Assembly: GCA_964631605.1 (NCBI GenBank)
Contig: CAZVYG010000074.1
Location: 1-26,858, forward strand
DNA length: 26,858 bases
Source: JARKQH01 sp964631605
GTDB lineage: Bacteria > Verrucomicrobiota > Verrucomicrobiia > Limisphaerales > UBA8199
Direction of reading: 5' to 3'
Below are positions 24,126 through 26,858 of this stretch, piece by piece. Every line of letters begins with the position of its first letter. The first letter of the stretch is position 1. The position numbers and the translations under genes are program-made. A model generated the notes under the pieces. That model did not search any database. It had not been told where the DNA came from and saw nothing but the letters and a program-made list of their open reading frames with translations.

Positions 24126-24497
24126 TCAGCCGGGCGACTCCCCCCGATACACGCACCGCGCCGTGCAGGTCTCGGCCACCACCACCTCGGTCAGCAACGG
24201 GAGCCCCGGCTTGAGCTGCTTCCAAATCCAGACCGCAAGCACTTCGCTGGTGGGGTTCTCCAACCCCGGCACTTCGTTCAAATAACGGTGGTCAAGCTGC
24301 TCCCAGATCGGCTTGAACGCCTTGCTGATCTCGGCGTAGTCCATCACCCAGCCCAGCGCCGCATCACACTCGCCGGCCACCACAATCTCAACCTGGAAAC
24401 TGTGCCCGTGCAGCCGCCGGCACTTGTGGGTCGGCGGCAGTTTCGGCAGCAGGTGCGCCGCTTCAAATTGAAAGGCTTTTCGCAACTCCATTTTCAT
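24126..24497 (-). CDS. queD: 6-carboxy-5,6,7,8-tetrahydropterin synthase QueD
   Basis: QueD converts 7,8-dihydroneopterin triphosphate to carboxytetrahydropterin, the first committed step to preQ0 and queuosine. The protein is 123 aa and closely resembles E. coli QueD in order and length. Zn ligands are H15 (FEAAH), H30 and H32 (LHGHSF). The catalytic Cys is C26 (HKCRRLHGH), D69/H70 lie in LDHRYLN, LENPTSEVLA follows, and E109 binds the pterin (AETCTARC). Its start overlaps the end of the LuxC-type gene upstream by 35 bases (29 if M3 is used), so the two are coupled. A bacterial QueD beside an acyl-CoA reductase is odd. No other queuosine gene is in the window. Confidence 0.94.
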   Translation of the reverse strand: MKMELRKAFQFEAAHLLPKLPPTHKCRRLHGHSFQVEIVVAGECDAALGWVMDYAEISKAFKPIWEQLDHRYLNEVPGLENPTSEVLAVWIWKQLKPGLPLLTEVVVAETCTARCVYRGESPG

Positions 24498-25848
24498 AAT
24501 CAGCCCAGGTCACCAGCTCGCCCAGCGCCGGCCGGCCATCATGCCGCCACGTCAGCGGCGGATTCTGCATCTGGCCCAGGCGGCACACCCGCGGAACCCC
24601 CCAGCGCGCCAGCGCGGCAAAAGTGTCTTTCGTTCGCGCCTCCGGCACCGCCACCCCCACGGTGGAGACTTTGTGACGCACGCTGTCGGCGCCCTCAAGC
24701 GCCGCCGCCAGGCTCGTCACGGGTTTCACGTAAATGAACCGGTTCAGACACGAGATTTGGAACCGCGGATCGGCCTCGTAAACCACGGTCCAGGCCGTCG
24801 AGCCCGGACTGCACCACAGCCGCGTATCGGGTGAGTGCGCCGCGCGCAGCTCATAGATCGAACGGCGCGAGGCAATCGCGGCCGCCGCGCTGGCGGACAG
24901 CTCTCCGCGCGGTTCGACGCTCTCCCGCGCCGCCAGCTCCCGGGCCAGCAACTCGGCGAATGGTTCGGCCGTCATCATCCCCCCCTGTTCGACATAAATC
25001 ACGTGCGGCGACAAACACCCCTGCTGGTCCCACGCCGCCACATCCGCCGCCGCGCAAGCCGCCACCTCCGCGCACTTCATCCCCCCAAGCACCTCGCCGC
25101 TGACATACGCAAAACTCAGGCGGTGACCGTAGCCCAAAAAACGGGTCCGCGCCGGCAGCCGCCGCCGAATGTCCGCCAGCGTTTCGTCCGAACCGGTGGC
25201 GGTGACACAGTCGGCTTCCCCAAACAGCACCTCTTCCAGGTCGCGATTGCCGCCTTTCCACTCCGCCACCTCGAGGCAGGCACCCAGCTTCGGCTCCGCT
25301 TCATGAATCGAGTGGGCGAAAAGCCGCGGCAACAACGAGGTTCCGCTCGCGCACTTGACAAACTGAGCGGACCGCACCAGCAACCCCAGCACCATGCTCA
25401 TCAGTGTCGGATTGGGCAGGTTCCCGGCGGCAATATGCAACAGAAAAGAGGGCCCAAGCGCCATCGCCGCCCGGCCGCTTTGTTGCTCGGTGTCCGCCGC
25501 CACCACCTCATCCAGACGCCGCGCGTGTCCCAGATCCTGCTCGAGCAGGGCCTGAAAACCTGCCGGAGTCAACTGCCGGAAGAACGTGTCCAGACCGGCG
25601 GCCAACGTGGCGCGTGAAAAGCCCGTCGCCGCCGGGCCCTGCTCCAAAGCGATCTTTCGCAGCGGATACGCCGGGTCCAGCCAACTGGCGCCGACGCCGC
25701 TCAGCGTGTGAATCAAACTCTGCGTGCTGCGCCCGGCCAGGAATCGTTCCCGGTTTCGTCTCAAAGCCAGGCAGGCTTCGCCGATAATGGCGCTGCTGAG
25801 CGTGGCTTCCGGAGGTAAATCCGCCAGAAAATAGTCGGGGAGTTTCAT
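24463..25848 (-). CDS. LuxC-type acyl-CoA reductase
   Basis: A 461-aa member of the LuxC family (aldehyde-dehydrogenase superfamily), which reduces activated fatty-acyl groups to aldehydes with NADPH. The probable catalytic Cys is C278 in AWDQQGCLSPHVIYVEQ, matching the QQxCxSPQ region of LuxC. Other features are LLHIAAGNLPNPTLMSMVLGLL (about 135-158), FVKCASGTSLLPRLFAHS, and the cofactor region VTATGSDETLADIRRRL with FLGYGHRLSFAYVS. No luxA, luxB, luxD or luxE is nearby, so bioluminescence is not implied. LuxC relatives also serve aldehyde steps in lipid and secondary-metabolite synthesis. Its ATG overlaps the MFS stop by four bases, and its own end overlaps queD. Confidence 0.86.
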   Translation of the reverse strand: MKLPDYFLADLPPEATLSSAIIGEACLALRRNRERFLAGRSTQSLIHTLSGVGASWLDPAYPLRKIALEQGPAATGFSRATLAAGLDTFFRQLTPAGFQALLEQDLGHARRLDEVVAADTEQQSGRAAMALGPSFLLHIAAGNLPNPTLMSMVLGLLVRSAQFVKCASGTSLLPRLFAHSIHEAEPKLGACLEVAEWKGGNRDLEEVLFGEADCVTATGSDETLADIRRRLPARTRFLGYGHRLSFAYVSGEVLGGMKCAEVAACAAADVAAWDQQGCLSPHVIYVEQGGMMTAEPFAELLARELAARESVEPRGELSASAAAAIASRRSIYELRAAHSPDTRLWCSPGSTAWTVVYEADPRFQISCLNRFIYVKPVTSLAAALEGADSVRHKVSTVGVAVPEARTKDTFAALARWGVPRVCRLGQMQNPPLTWRHDGRPALGELVTWADYENGVAKSLSI

Positions 25849-26858
25849 GAGGCATCAATAGACGGCACAGGTGAGGGCGCGGGACGGCTCTCGAACCCGG
25901 TTTGTTCACTCCGGCGAAGGCGGCGCAACAACGGCAGCGCCAACAGCGATGCCAACACCAGCAGCGACAAAACCCCAAACAAGGGCCGGTAGCTCGCCGC
26001 CGAAGCAGCCCCCGCCCCCAGTCTTTCCACCCATCCCCCCACCGCCCAATGCGACAGGTTGCCAATCAAACCCGTGATGGTCAGGGATAACCCAAAAATC
26101 CGGCCCCGGACATGGTCAGGCACCGAGTCCATCAGCGCCGCTTCCGTAATCGGATAGCTGGCCATGAAAAAGAATCCGTAAGCGAGCAATACCGGCACCA
26201 TCCACGGCACCGTTACCCGCGGAAACACGCTCATCAGCGCCGCCGCCACGACCAAAACCAGCGCGACCCAGCGAAACCGGCCCCGGTCGCTCAAATGACC
26301 AAAAAGCGGATTGGACAGCGCGGACATGATGAAAATTCCGGACAAAGCCAGCCCCGCGTACTTCGAGCTGAACCCGTGGGCGTTCTGCAGGAACAACGAG
26401 GCCGAAGTCCCCATCGCGCTGCCCGCAAAATCGCGGAGGCTGAACGCCAGGCACATGGCCACAAACAGAACCCAGACCCCCGCGCTGGGCAGCAAACCCC
26501 GCCCCAGAAAGTCTGCCGCCCGCGGCCGGACACCGACCCGAACCCCGCCCGCCACAGAACGGTCCCGCTCGTCATCGGCCAGCCACGCGAATAAACCTGC
26601 CGCCACCAGCCCCGCCACTCCCACCTCGGCCACGGGCACCCGCCAACTGCCCGCTGCCATCGCCCGCCACCCACAATACAACGGCCCCAGGAAGAAACCC
26701 ACACTCGCCCCGATCCCGACCAAACCCAGCGCCCGCCCCCGCGCTTCCGGAAACAACCGCGCAATCAGGGCCGTGGCTGCGGGGTGATAAAAGCTTCCGC
26801 CGATGCCCGCCACCACCACGCTCAGCAACGCCCAGCCAAAACCCGGCGCCGCCGCCAG
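25845..26858 (-). CDS. MFS transporter (partial, cut by window edge)
   Basis: The frame stays open to the last base of the window, so the N-terminus is missing: at least 337 residues remain. It shows about nine hydrophobic helices, and IARLFPEARGRALGLVGIGASVGFFLGP matches the region after the first MFS motif. A charged central loop (DDERDRSVAGG) separates the halves. The second half has LFGHLSDRGRFR, the repeat of the MFS A motif, and DSVPDHVRGRIFGLSLT. The C-terminal tail is basic, then Pro/Ser-rich. The substrate cannot be read from sequence; drug or small-metabolite efflux is typical of this type. The stop and the luxC-type start share ATGA, so the transporter heads a coupled trio with the reductase and QueD. 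Confidence 0.86.
   Translation of the reverse strand: MAAAPGFGWALLSVVVAGIGGSFYHPAATALIARLFPEARGRALGLVGIGASVGFFLGPLYCGWRAMAAGSWRVPVAEVGVAGLVAAGLFAWLADDERDRSVAGGVRVGVRPRAADFLGRGLLPSAGVWVLFVAMCLAFSLRDFAGSAMGTSASLFLQNAHGFSSKYAGLALSGIFIMSALSNPLFGHLSDRGRFRWVALVLVVAAALMSVFPRVTVPWMVPVLLAYGFFFMASYPITEAALMDSVPDHVRGRIFGLSLTITGLIGNLSHWAVGGWVERLGAGAASAASYRPLFGVLSLLVLASLLALPLLRRLRRSEQTGFESRPAPSPVPSIDAS

Noticed and set aside
24463..25848. Bioluminescence (lux) locus
   Set aside because: Only a LuxC-type reductase is present; no luciferase, thioesterase or acyl-protein synthetase genes are visible nearby.

Overview
The window is GC-rich and densely coded and looks like part of a Verrucomicrobiota chromosome. 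The gene types fit the Limisphaerales/Pedosphaerales side of that phylum, but this is inferred from gene content, not from a marker comparison. The clues are a very large secreted CotH/lamin-tail protein rich in Asn and Thr, a glycine-rich secreted giant, a short pseudopilin ending in an LDG-type motif, and a Tat-exported sugar-isomerase-like protein.

Layout. Bases 1-476 hold an AT-rich patch with two DnaA-box matches, a possible promoter with a palindromic -35 and a perfect hairpin, all ahead of dnaA (477-1847, +). A broken HDOD-domain remnant (minus strand) follows. Then comes a plus-strand housekeeping block: hemL (tetrapyrrole synthesis), ruvX, truA and trmL (Holliday-junction/rRNA processing and tRNA modification). 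After trmL the direction flips. A UPF0175/DUF3368 toxin-antitoxin pair lies next to a tRNA-Val(UAC) gene, and both are on the minus strand.

Bases 6507-19419 are almost wholly two giant minus-strand genes separated by 67 bases. The upstream one (1843 aa) has six glycine-rich units of about 260 aa and a three-domain tail. The downstream one (about 2435 aa) combines a CotH kinase-like domain with eight lamin-tail domains, Ig-like and chitobiase-C-type domains, and a calcium-binding-type repeat. Upstream of the pair is a near-consensus sigma-54 promoter. A perfect 7+7 palindrome is centred about 89 bases before the predicted start of transcription, where an enhancer-binding protein would sit. This suggests the two secreted giants are one regulated unit.

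The right arm starts with a Tat-exported TIM-barrel sugar isomerase/epimerase-like protein (minus). It is divergent from a plus-strand pair: a deoxyhypusine-synthase-like protein lacking the usual catalytic-lysine motif, overlapping by four bases an RfaE/HldE-type PfkB sugar kinase. A pseudopilin gene follows. It converges, stop against stop, on a translationally coupled minus-strand trio: MFS transporter (cut by the window edge), LuxC-type acyl-CoA reductase and QueD. The best candidates for undescribed biology are the DHS-like/kinase pair, the MFS-LuxC-QueD trio and the sigma-54-linked pair of giant surface proteins.
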